Source: Methanosarcinales archaeon (GTDB taxonomy: Archaea > Halobacteriota > Syntropharchaeia > Alkanophagales > Methanospirareceae). Taken from it: a stretch of DNA of 23,330 nt. Position 1 is the stretch's first letter. The number at the start of each line of letters is the position of its first letter. Positions 7,179 through 14,336 of the stretch are shown one piece after another. Where the stretch lies: positions 1 through 23,330 of the forward strand of contig JAUXGS010000001.1 in NCBI GenBank assembly GCA_030621945.1, written 5' to 3'. Made by a program: the position numbers and the translations under genes. Below the pieces are notes generated by a model that saw nothing but the letters and a program-made list of their open reading frames with translations, did not search any database and was not told the DNA's origin.

Positions 7179-9920
7179 TTACGCCTTGTATATCTTACAC
7201 TGGCACACTTTCGTCTCTTGCATCTGAGTGTGAATGTCGTACCCGTCTACACAGATGATGTTACATGAATCACCGAGTACGTATTCCGCCGTCCCTGGTG
7301 GATACCTGTCCTCATACGACTTACCTTCAAACCAGCCAGCCCAGTGCCATGGCATGAATGCCGTCTGCTCATTTACCGCCTCGGTAACGTAGGCTTTGAC
7401 TTTACACTTCCCTCTCAGCGTCTCTACCCAGACGTACTCATCCGTTATTCCTATTTTATGCGTGCTCACTCCGATTCTGCTTGCCAGCTTTGGATTAATC
7501 TCCACGTACATATCTGGCTGGAGTTCTGCGAGCCACTTGGTGCCTCGAGTTTGTGCGCCGCCGCCCATGTGCTCCACCTGCCTTCCGGTTGTAAGAACGG
7601 TCGGATACTCGTTGACAATATCCCTCCTCGCCCGCTGATTTGATATATATGGTGCAGGCACTCTGTACTGGAACGGCACGTCGTCATAGGTCGGATATTT
7701 ATCAACTAAGTCGGGTCTCGGACTCTCGATCGGCTCTCGGTGTATAGGAATTGGGTCTACAAAGGTCCAAATCCATATCCTCGCTTTTCCTCTTGCTGTT
7801 GGTGGTTCGTTATCTGCCAGTGCACGCTCGATCTCCGCAGTGTCATAACCGTATCCATACTGAGGAACCGGATAGTCCTCTCTCAGCATTGACTCGCCAA
7901 CATGCTTACCCCACTTGTTCTCCGGAACGGTGTTACCCCATTTTACTCTAAAGTCGTGTCCTCCCTTATGGACTGACTTACTGGCATCGTACAATATCGG
8001 CGTTCCACAGTGCTTATCGTTCCAACATGGCCATGGCAGTCCCCAGTATTCCTGAAGCGCATCTGACCACAGTGTATCTCTATCGAATGAAGTGTCATGT
8101 TCCTGCTGTCGCTTCAACCGCTCCGGGTCTTGTCGCATTCCGATGACTAACATCCCTGCCCTTAACTCAGGCCAGACATCCTCCATACGTGAATACGTGA
8201 AGTATTTCTTGAATGCCAGTCCGGTCTTCTCCTCTAATTTCGCCGCTAATTGCTGGTATATCACGAAGTCAGATCTACTCTCCCATAGCGGATCTATGAT
8301 CTTATGCCGCCACTGCACTTGTCTACCGGTAGTCGTTACGCTCCCTTCCTTCTCGAATGACGTGCATGCAGGAAGCAGAATTATCCCATCAGACCGCGTA
8401 GGTAGAGCAGCCGCAGGTGAAGAACGTGGGTTAACGATGACCAGAAGGTCAAGCTTATCCAACGCTTCATTCTGCCTCTTCATCATAGTGACTGAATTCA
8501 ACGCTTCTCCCCATACAAGACAGACTTTTATGTTGTGTGGCTGGTCTATCTGGGATTCCGGCATAATAACGCCTTCGTACCACCGCGCAACCGTAAAGCC
8601 TTTCTTATGCATGAACTCGTCCGATTCAAATCTGCTTTGCATCTCTTCGTATGAAATGCCCCATACGTCACACCAGTGCTTCCGACCCTTCTCGCTAAGT
8701 CCGTAATAACTCGGTAGTAAATGCGCGAGTAAGCACATATCGGTAGAGCCCTGAACGTTGTCGTGCCCTCTCAATGCCTGACATCCGCCGCCGGACCGCG
8801 CTGCATGCCCCAGTACTAATTGTAGAATTGCATCTAAGTGGATGTTGTTTGATCCAACCGTATGTTGCGTCTGCCCCATCGCCCAGTATACTGAGGATGG
8901 CTTATTCTCGTACAGTGTTCTTGCTATGTTCCTGATCGTATCGGCAGGCACCCAGGTGATGTCTTCCGCAACTTCAGGTGTGTAGTCCTTCGCCACTTCC
9001 CACAGATCCTCGAATCCTATGGTTCTATTCTTTATGAACTCCTTGTCGTGCCAGTCGTTGTTCACAATGACATTGATGATCCCGAGTAGCAATGCTATAT
9101 CTGTTCCCGGTCTGAACCGCGCGAAGATGTCCGCCTTTGACGCGGTCTTGGTGTACCTCGGATCTGCAACGATCCACTTGGCTCCTCTGTCTTGTGCTAT
9201 TAAGAAATGCTGCATCGCCACCGGATGTGCTTCCGCAGCGTTCGAGCCAATGAAGAACAGGCATTTGCTGTGCCTCATGTCGTTAACGTTGTTCGTCTCA
9301 GCGCCGAAACCCCATGTGTTCGCCAGTCCTTGCACCGTAGTGGAGTGGCAGATACGCGCCTGGTGGTCTACGTTGTTCGTGCCCCAGAAAGCAGCCAACT
9401 TCCGGTATATATAGCACTCCTCGTTGTCCATCTTTGCAGAGCCCAAGAACATCACTGAATCCGGCCCAGAGGTGCTTCTTGCTTCCGCCATCTTCGTTGC
9501 TATCGTGTCTAACGCCTCGTCCCATGAGATTTTCACCCACTTGCCACCGACCTTCTTCATCGGCGATTTCAATCTTCGCTCTGAGACTGTTGTCTCTCTC
9601 GTAGCAGCACCTTTGGAACACATTCCACCTGCATTTATCGGATGGGTCATCCAGGGTTCCATGCCGGTAAACACACCGTTCTCGACCTTTCCGTAGAATC
9701 CACAGCCTACTGAACAATTAGCACAGATGGACCTCACAAAACTTACTCCTGGCGAAGGAGCCGCACTTGCTGGTTCAATCAAGTCACCAAGCTTTGATGG
9801 ATACGCACTGACACCGCTGATTCCACTAAGAGCCGCTGCAGTTCCTACGGCACTCAATTTCGTGAACGTTCGCCTAGACATTCTAATATCGCTACCAATC
9901 AAATTTCCTTTTGTCGCCAT
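7179..9920 (-). CDS. fdhA: Tat-exported formate dehydrogenase catalytic subunit, epsilonproteobacterial type
   Basis: A 913-residue Mo/W-bis-MGD oxidoreductase. A Tat leader (SRRTFTKL at 15-22, hydrophobic to about 40) sends it across the membrane. Cys 66, 69, 73 and 101 hold a [4Fe-4S] cluster. The active site ARICHS has Cys191 (TGC) followed by His192, the Cys/Sec-His pair that marks formate dehydrogenases. PDSVMFLGSAKM, GTNNVDHQARI, TQHTVGSNNI, RGHDNVQG, YGLPWPCW and HREPIESPRPDLVDKYPTY match what I recall of the Campylobacter/Wolinella FdhA family, in which the metal ligand is Sec. It would oxidise formate outside the cell membrane and pass electrons to FdhB and the anchor. GGTGA four bases before the ATG supports the start. 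The bacterial affinity suggests horizontal transfer. Confidence 0.9.
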   Translation of the reverse strand: MATKGNLIGSDIRMSRRTFTKLSAVGTAAALSGISGVSAYPSKLGDLIEPASAAPSPGVSFVRSICANCSVGCGFYGKVENGVFTGMEPWMTHPINAGGMCSKGAATRETTVSERRLKSPMKKVGGKWVKISWDEALDTIATKMAEARSTSGPDSVMFLGSAKMDNEECYIYRKLAAFWGTNNVDHQARICHSTTVQGLANTWGFGAETNNVNDMRHSKCLFFIGSNAAEAHPVAMQHFLIAQDRGAKWIVADPRYTKTASKADIFARFRPGTDIALLLGIINVIVNNDWHDKEFIKNRTIGFEDLWEVAKDYTPEVAEDITWVPADTIRNIARTLYENKPSSVYWAMGQTQHTVGSNNIHLDAILQLVLGHAARSGGGCQALRGHDNVQGSTDMCLLAHLLPSYYGLSEKGRKHWCDVWGISYEEMQSRFESDEFMHKKGFTVARWYEGVIMPESQIDQPHNIKVCLVWGEALNSVTMMKRQNEALDKLDLLVIVNPRSSPAAALPTRSDGIILLPACTSFEKEGSVTTTGRQVQWRHKIIDPLWESRSDFVIYQQLAAKLEEKTGLAFKKYFTYSRMEDVWPELRAGMLVIGMRQDPERLKRQQEHDTSFDRDTLWSDALQEYWGLPWPCWNDKHCGTPILYDASKSVHKGGHDFRVKWGNTVPENKWGKHVGESMLREDYPVPQYGYGYDTAEIERALADNEPPTARGKARIWIWTFVDPIPIHREPIESPRPDLVDKYPTYDDVPFQYRVPAPYISNQRARRDIVNEYPTVLTTGRQVEHMGGGAQTRGTKWLAELQPDMYVEINPKLASRIGVSTHKIGITDEYVWVETLRGKCKVKAYVTEAVNEQTAFMPWHWAGWFEGKSYEDRYPPGTAEYVLGDSCNIICVDGYDIHTQMQETKVCQCKIYKA

Positions 9921-9978
9921 TATTTCACCTCTTTCTCCTTCTATTTTACCTCCTTAATTACAACACGATAGCTCTCAC

Positions 9979-9991
9979 TATATATATAAGC
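9979..9991 (-). promoter_or_regulatory. TATA box for the fdhA-fdhB-anchor operon
   Basis: Read on the minus strand, TTATATATATAG is a strong TATA box. A start about 25 bases on (near 9960) gives a leader of some 40 bases with GGAGG and AGGTGA before the ATG at 9920. GTGAGAGC directly follows the TATA box. Confidence 0.6.
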
Positions 9992-10110
9992 TTTTCGGTT
10001 TTGATACCGGCATTCAAAATTAAGAGCGTGCTGAGATCAAAGGCTTGCTACTACATGCCGTTTCCTGGAGTTGTTCCTTACTACCAAAACACATGGAGGA
10101 ACTTTATATC

Positions 10111-10190
10111 GAAGGGGTAAAGGGGCGGGGGTCCCGCTTTGGGTAAGCGGTTAGCAATCCAAAACGGGTATTACGTGAGGGCCCCCAAAA
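10111..10190. other. GC-rich structured spacer: hairpin and G-run element
   Basis: Within the 322-base gap 9921-10242, a GC-rich block can fold into a branched hairpin. GGGGG at 10127-10131 pairs with CCCCC at 10182-10186; inside it CCCG (10133-10136) pairs with CGGG (10165-10168), continuing with TTTGGGT (10138-10144) against ATCCAAA (10157-10163). An alternative 8-bp closing stem pairs 10127-10134 with 10179-10186. Runs of G at 10114-10117, 10122-10125, 10127-10131 and 10141-10143 could form a quadruplex on the plus strand. TTTATATC at 10103-10110 is a TATA-like element about 25 bases ahead on the plus strand, so a small RNA starting near the GGGGG is possible. Otherwise it may be a 3' end or stability element of the psrAB mRNA. 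The rest of the gap holds only the fdhA promoter. Confidence 0.4.
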
Positions 10191-10242
10191 TACCTCGATA
10201 GTACGTCGTGTGCGCTTCCTTGCCAAATACGATTTACGCAAT

Positions 10243-10734
10243 TTACGGTGATATGATAAATTTCTCTGTTGCTCTCTCCACCTGTATCTTTGCAATCTCT
10301 GCTGGCGTATCGAAAGCTAAAGCACCGGTCAAGCAGGTATGAACACATGCGGGATCTAAACCTTTATCAATCCTCTGGTAGCACGCTATACACTTTTGCA
10401 TCAGCCCGTCGCTTCCGTATTCAGGTACCGCAAAGGGACATGCCCAGCTACAGTAACCACATCCAATACACCTGCTCTCATCATTTATAACAATGCCATC
10501 TGCTCGTTTGTATATCGCTTTCGTTGGACATGCCGTTATGCATGGAGGTCGTGAGCAATGGAAACATGCGAGAGAAACAAACGTTCTGGATGGGTTAGGA
10601 TATTTTCCTCCCTCTATTTCGGTTACTCTCCTCCACCTCACTCCTATTTCAACATCGTTTTGCTGTTTACAGGCGACTTCACATGCCTTGCAATCAATGC
10701 ATCGGTCTATATCAAATAGAAATTTGTATACCAT
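10243..10734 (-). CDS. psrB: Four-cluster ferredoxin-like subunit, PsrB/PhsB type
   Basis: A 163-residue iron-sulfur protein with all 16 cysteines of the family: 12/15/18/22, 57/60/65/69, 89/92/95/99 and 115/118/130/134, binding four [4Fe-4S] clusters. It is the electron-transfer partner of the adjacent PsrA-like catalytic subunit, whose stop lies 2 bases before this ATG; the ribosome site GGGAGGG is inside the end of that gene. It lacks an export signal and would leave the cell by riding on the Tat leader of PsrA. Its fourth cluster site is intact, unlike the FdhB-type protein of this window. No membrane anchor gene follows it; a structured spacer and the fdhA promoter come next. Confidence 0.9.
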   Translation of the reverse strand: MVYKFLFDIDRCIDCKACEVACKQQNDVEIGVRWRRVTEIEGGKYPNPSRTFVSLACFHCSRPPCITACPTKAIYKRADGIVINDESRCIGCGYCSWACPFAVPEYGSDGLMQKCIACYQRIDKGLDPACVHTCLTGALAFDTPAEIAKIQVERATEKFIISP

Positions 10735-10736
10735 TT

Positions 10737-12974
10737 TTATCCCTCCCTATATATCCTTACAAAGGTCTCACTCATTGGACATGACCCGCCTATTGGATCT
10801 GCACCAGCTTTGATGAAATCGTTATCGTTGAGTCCCTTTCCGTACGTTAACGTGAGATCTGGTGATAGGTGTCCGAATCCGTGCAACATGAATACGGCAT
10901 CAGGTCTTATTTGCTCCGTAACCTTTGCTTTTATCTTGCCTCTACTGAGCTCATTTTCAACCCAGACGTATTCTCCATTCATGATCCCCAAATCCATAGC
11001 GGTATCTGTATTTATCCAGAGTTCGTTCTCTGAGCAAATTTCGTTCAGGTACGCATTGTCAAAGGTTGCTGGATTTGCATGGGTGTGCACTGCGATATGT
11101 CCATGCAGTAGTCTAAACATGCCACTGGGAGCTTCTTTTGGCGGCACAAACGTTGGTAATGGATCATATCCATTTGCCTCAAGCTTCTTTGAATAAAGCT
11201 CTATTTTCCCGGTGGACGTGTTTATTTTCATTCCTTCAAGCCCCTTCAGTTCTGGACTTATATCAGAAGACCAAATCGAGTTCTCTTTGAAGTAATTTTT
11301 GTCAATTCCAAGTGGCTTGAGTTGAGCATTAATGTAGTCATCCAACTCAAAGTCAAAGTAATTTCCAATCCCTATTCTCTTAGCCAGTTCTTTAAATATC
11401 CAGAACGAATGTTTTGAATCGTACATCGGCTCAACGCATTGTTGACGCAAAGCGACTTTTGGCGATTTTCCCTTGATAACCATTGGAGGGTCATCCCGTT
11501 CCAAATAGGTGCACTCCGGTAGGATAACGTCAGCGTACCAAGCGGTATCGCTGGGTAGTATATCAATGGCGACAAGCAAATCGAGCTTCTTGAATGCTTC
11601 AATAATCCTAGTTCTATCTGGCATTCCCAAGAGCGGATTCGAGCGATAGACTATCAAGCCCTTTACCGGATAGGGGTCCTCATTTATGATCGCATCGGGT
11701 AATAACTGCCAAAGTCCGTGGCTTGCGGGAACAAGTGGGTACGTGCCTGGAACACCATCCACCCGCTTAGCGGTTATCTCCGGATATGCCGGTGGTTTTA
11801 TGTCACCTAATTTCACTCCTCGCGGATAAAAGATTCCGCCCGGCTTGTTTATATTCCCCACCAACGCATTCAGAATTAATATTCCTCTACTTATCTGTGT
11901 CTCGCTTTCGTACCCCTTTGGATGCCAATTTGGATGAGCTACTGCTGGTTTGGTTGTGGCGAACTCAATCGCAATCCGTTCAATCTGCTCCGCGGGAACA
12001 TCGGTAATTCCTTCCGCCCATTCTGGTGTGTATTCTCCGATAAATCCTTTTAGTTCGTCAAAGCCGTAAGTGTATGTATTTATGAATTCTTCATCGTAGA
12101 GCCCTTCTCTAATAATAACATTCATCATCGCCAAGACGAACGCCAGATCAGTTCCGGGTTTTATGGGTATCCATTCATCCGCCTTTGAAGCAGTAACCGT
12201 ATACCGGGGGTCTAAATATACCAGTTTCGCTCCGCTTGTAATGGCAGCCGATAAAGCCTGAACAGAACCAGTTGCTGGCGTTTCGAACGTGTTTCTGCCG
12301 AAAAGCATGATATACTTCGCATTCTTGAAATCGACGGCATTCAGAATATGCCCGCCCAACGTTGCGATGTCCGCTACAACTCGTGAGATTTTACAGGTTC
12401 CAAGACTCGAGAAATAGTTCGGTGTCCCCAACGCCTTCTGAAACCTTCTTACCAGAGGAACCATCCTGTTGGTGGGGAATTGTATGAGTGCGATGCTCTC
12501 AGGGCCATAGTTCCCTTTTATCTCATTTAGCTTTCCTGCGATATAATCCAGCGCTTCATCCCAGGTTGCACGCTTCCATCCTCCCGCACCTCTCTCTCCC
12601 GTTCGTATAAGCGGATATTTAACCCTGTTCGGATTATATAACACCTGTTCTCCAGAATTTCCGCGTGCGCAGAGTTTCCCTTTTGAGTGTGGCTCATTTG
12701 GATTGCCTTCTATCGATTTTACTATTCCTCCATCGCACGTCACTTTTATGCCGCAGTTAAAGGGACACATCTCGCATATACCATATACGACACTTTCTGC
12801 TTCTGCGGGAGCCGCAATTGCGGGTTCAATCAACTTGCCGAAGTGCTCCAGCGGATAAGCGCCGACATTGCTGATTCCACTCAGTGCCGCTGCCGTTCCT
12901 AAAGCTGTTAGTTTGCTGAATGTCCGCCTTGACATCCTGCCCTCACTATATATGGCATCTGTTCTTACATCCAT
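10737..12974 (-). CDS. psrA: Tat-exported PsrA/PhsA-like molybdopterin oxidoreductase
   Basis: A 745-residue Mo/W-bis-MGD enzyme of the polysulfide/thiosulfate reductase branch. It has a Tat leader (SRRTFSKL at 15-22), [4Fe-4S] ligands Cys 67, 70, 74 and 102, and a probable metal ligand Cys194 in SSLGTCKISR. NAKYIMLFGRNTFE, the downstream HPKGYESETQISRGILILNALVGNINKPGG and the GSCPMSETFVRIYREG tail fit PsrA/PhsA better than formate dehydrogenase, DMSO or nitrate reductase. Likely substrates are polysulfide, sulfur or thiosulfate, reduced outside the membrane; arsenate or a reversed, oxidising direction is not excluded. AAGGAGG upstream of the ATG is a strong ribosome site. It forms a two-gene unit with the FeS subunit and is preceded by a region rich in possible operators next to an Lrp gene. 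Confidence 0.85.
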   Translation of the reverse strand: MDVRTDAIYSEGRMSRRTFSKLTALGTAAALSGISNVGAYPLEHFGKLIEPAIAAPAEAESVVYGICEMCPFNCGIKVTCDGGIVKSIEGNPNEPHSKGKLCARGNSGEQVLYNPNRVKYPLIRTGERGAGGWKRATWDEALDYIAGKLNEIKGNYGPESIALIQFPTNRMVPLVRRFQKALGTPNYFSSLGTCKISRVVADIATLGGHILNAVDFKNAKYIMLFGRNTFETPATGSVQALSAAITSGAKLVYLDPRYTVTASKADEWIPIKPGTDLAFVLAMMNVIIREGLYDEEFINTYTYGFDELKGFIGEYTPEWAEGITDVPAEQIERIAIEFATTKPAVAHPNWHPKGYESETQISRGILILNALVGNINKPGGIFYPRGVKLGDIKPPAYPEITAKRVDGVPGTYPLVPASHGLWQLLPDAIINEDPYPVKGLIVYRSNPLLGMPDRTRIIEAFKKLDLLVAIDILPSDTAWYADVILPECTYLERDDPPMVIKGKSPKVALRQQCVEPMYDSKHSFWIFKELAKRIGIGNYFDFELDDYINAQLKPLGIDKNYFKENSIWSSDISPELKGLEGMKINTSTGKIELYSKKLEANGYDPLPTFVPPKEAPSGMFRLLHGHIAVHTHANPATFDNAYLNEICSENELWINTDTAMDLGIMNGEYVWVENELSRGKIKAKVTEQIRPDAVFMLHGFGHLSPDLTLTYGKGLNDNDFIKAGADPIGGSCPMSETFVRIYREG

Positions 12975-13002
12975 TTTTTACCTCCTTTCTAATTGTCCAA
13001 TC

Positions 13003-13014
13003 ATACATGTGTAT
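13003..13014. promoter_or_regulatory. Palindrome at the expected psrA transcription start
   Basis: ATACA-TG-TGTAT is a perfect 5-bp inverted repeat with a 2-base centre. It lies about 25 bases downstream of the psrA TATA box, where transcription should begin, so a bound regulator would block it. The Lrp protein encoded just upstream is the obvious candidate, by inference. Confidence 0.35.
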
Positions 13015-13031
13015 AGCTAAAATGTGAGAGG

Positions 13032-13041
13032 GTATATAAAA
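13032..13041 (-). promoter_or_regulatory. TATA box for psrAB
   Basis: On the minus strand TTTATATACC is a strong TATA box, 58 bases before the psrA ATG at 12974. The expected start near 13010 leaves a leader of about 35 bases ending in AAGGAGGT. Confidence 0.6.
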
Positions 13042-13063
13042 CTTGCTATTTTTAATGAATAGT

Positions 13064-13145
13064 GTACGTTCGTTTACAAAATCCTATTTTTAAAAAAATA
13101 TTATATAAAATTGAACAAAATCCGATTTTTTAAAACGAATGTAGA
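13064..13145. repeat. Paired direct and inverted repeats upstream of psrA
   Basis: Two near copies of ACAAAATCCKATTTTT followed by AAAA lie at 13076-13095 and 13115-13135, 39 bases apart, which is close to four helical turns. An overlapping inverted pair is formed by TGTACGTTCGTTT at 13063-13075 and AAACGAATGTA at 13134-13144, matching at 10 of 11 positions. The region sits upstream of the psrA TATA box and downstream of the lrp gene. Spacing and symmetry suggest a multi-site operator for a dimeric regulator. AT-richness makes some matches likely by chance. Confidence 0.4.
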
Positions 13146-13194
13146 CAGAAAAGAAAAAATCTATGGGGTATTTTCAGTTTGTGATAGATATAAA

Positions 13195-13226
13195 CTAAAA
13201 AATCAAAAAAACCGTGCAAGAAGCAC
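13195..13226 (-). terminator. Hairpin plus T-run terminator after the lrp gene
   Basis: GTGC at 13214-13217 pairs with GCAC at 13223-13226 around a 5-base loop. On the minus strand a run of seven T and further T-rich sequence follows immediately. It starts one base beyond the lrp stop codon. The stem is short; the T-run is the stronger signal. Confidence 0.4.
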
Positions 13227-13667
13227 TCACAGCTTAACCTTAAACTCCTCCTTCAGTATCTTGAGCACGATTTCTGAATTCACACTTTCCACACCTTCGA
13301 TTTCTTTTTTCTTCTCAATAACAGCCCCACAGTTCCCCTGTCCAGGGCACTTAGAGATAACCATGAGGTCAAAATCACCGGTTATGTGATAAACGCAACA
13401 ACTTTCTTCCAGTTTCGCTATCTCTTCCCCTACCTCTTCAATACTATATCCCGATTTGATTTTTATCCTCGTAATCATAGTGACCATACCGATCTCAGAA
13501 GTATTGAGAATCGCGGTATATCCACAGATAATTCCTTTTTTAGTCAGCCTTTTTACTCTATCACTCACCGTAGCAGTGCTGATTTTTATCTTCTGCGCAA
13601 TCTTCGTGAACGATTGACGTGCATCCAACTGTAGTTCTCTCAATATCTTCTTATCTAATTCGTCCAT
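13227..13667 (-). CDS. Lrp/AsnC-family transcription regulator, cysteine-rich
   Basis: A 146-residue regulator. The N-terminal helix-turn-helix (about residues 3-60: MDELDKKILRELQLDARQSF, TKIAQKIKISTATVSDRVKRL) is typical of Lrp/AsnC, and the RAM ligand domain follows (ITRIKIKSGYSIEEVG, HITGDFDLMVIS). The RAM part contains Cys 90, 91, 107 and 113, the latter two as KCPGQGNC in a loop where relatives usually have no cysteines, so it may bind a metal or cluster or sense redox state. It starts 3 bases after the TorD gene, in one operon with the chaperone and the HdrA-like protein. It faces an operator-rich region ahead of psrA, so regulation of psrAB and possibly fdh is the natural inference. 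Confidence 0.9.
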   Translation of the reverse strand: MDELDKKILRELQLDARQSFTKIAQKIKISTATVSDRVKRLTKKGIICGYTAILNTSEIGMVTMITRIKIKSGYSIEEVGEEIAKLEESCCVYHITGDFDLMVISKCPGQGNCGAVIEKKKEIEGVESVNSEIVLKILKEEFKVKL

Positions 13668-13670
13668 CTT

Positions 13671-14336
13671 CTACGCAGTTTCCAACAATTCCCCGATCAC
13701 ATGGGCATCCAATAGAATAAACCCTTTTGTAATCTTCGCAATGCTCTTGAAGAATTTAGAGGTCTCCCATTCGTATAATCCGTCACAGAACGCTGGCACC
13801 CATTTTAATAAATGCTCGTCAAAGAATTCTTTTTGCAAATTCAAACATTCTAACATTCGTTCATTGTTATCCATCGCTGATAACTCCTCCTCGCAAAGAT
13901 ACTGCATAAACTTTAGTTCAAACGCGATATGGTCGTCGAGCTCTGGATAATCACGTGATTTCGCGATACCTGCTTCCCTGTACTCGCTCTTCACTTTTAA
14001 GAGCGAGCTTCCCATGAGCTTCCCATCTATCCACCATGACTCGTAAGGCTGCACCGAATGCCCGTGGGGAAGGATGAAGAGGCGAGTGTACTCATCTCTC
14101 AGCTCTTCCTGCAACTCGTCAACGGTTTTACCCTTGCTCCTCTCCATAAATTCCCGTAACTCACGAAAACCCGCGGATAACTCTTCATTTGACTCTACTG
14201 CCTTCTGGTCAGGGAGAAAAACCCGGCCGTTCACCAAATCGTCTGCAAGCTCCCGCGCCGGCTCTTCCAGATACATTCGACATAAAAATGCGTAGAAGTC
14301 TCTTCTTGTCTTCAAAATACCTTCAATTTTTCTCAT
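13671..14336 (-). CDS. TorD/DmsD-family molybdoenzyme chaperone
   Basis: A 221-residue all-helical cytoplasmic protein of the TorD family, which binds Tat leaders and immature molybdoenzymes and holds them back from export until the cofactor is in place. Motifs are EYTRLFILP, VQPYESWW (the PYxS motif) and ELDDHIAFELKFMQYLCEEE (DHIAxEL motif). The start codon overlaps the stop of the HdrA-like gene by 4 bases (ATGA type), and the lrp gene follows after 3 bases. Two exported molybdoenzymes with nearly the same leader are encoded nearby, and this is the only chaperone in the window, so it probably serves both. Neither FdhD nor FdhE is visible here. Confidence 0.88.
   Translation of the reverse strand: MRKIEGILKTRRDFYAFLCRMYLEEPARELADDLVNGRVFLPDQKAVESNEELSAGFRELREFMERSKGKTVDELQEELRDEYTRLFILPHGHSVQPYESWWIDGKLMGSSLLKVKSEYREAGIAKSRDYPELDDHIAFELKFMQYLCEEELSAMDNNERMLECLNLQKEFFDEHLLKWVPAFCDGLYEWETSKFFKSIAKITKGFILLDAHVIGELLETA

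Noticed and set aside
8092..8706. 204-residue open frame on the plus strand
   Set aside because: It is antisense to fdhA within conserved coding sequence and has a Ser/Cys-rich composition typical of a shadow frame.
9330..9350. Possible selenocysteine codon in the fdhA active site
   Set aside because: The codon for residue 191 is TGC, a normal Cys codon, and the frame has no internal TGA.
10120..10190. A possible tRNA-Ser on the minus strand (loop TTGCTAA between G/C-rich arms)
   Set aside because: The anticodon stem does not pair, there is no normal D-arm or T-loop sequence (TTCRANY), and the base pairing fits a simple long hairpin better.
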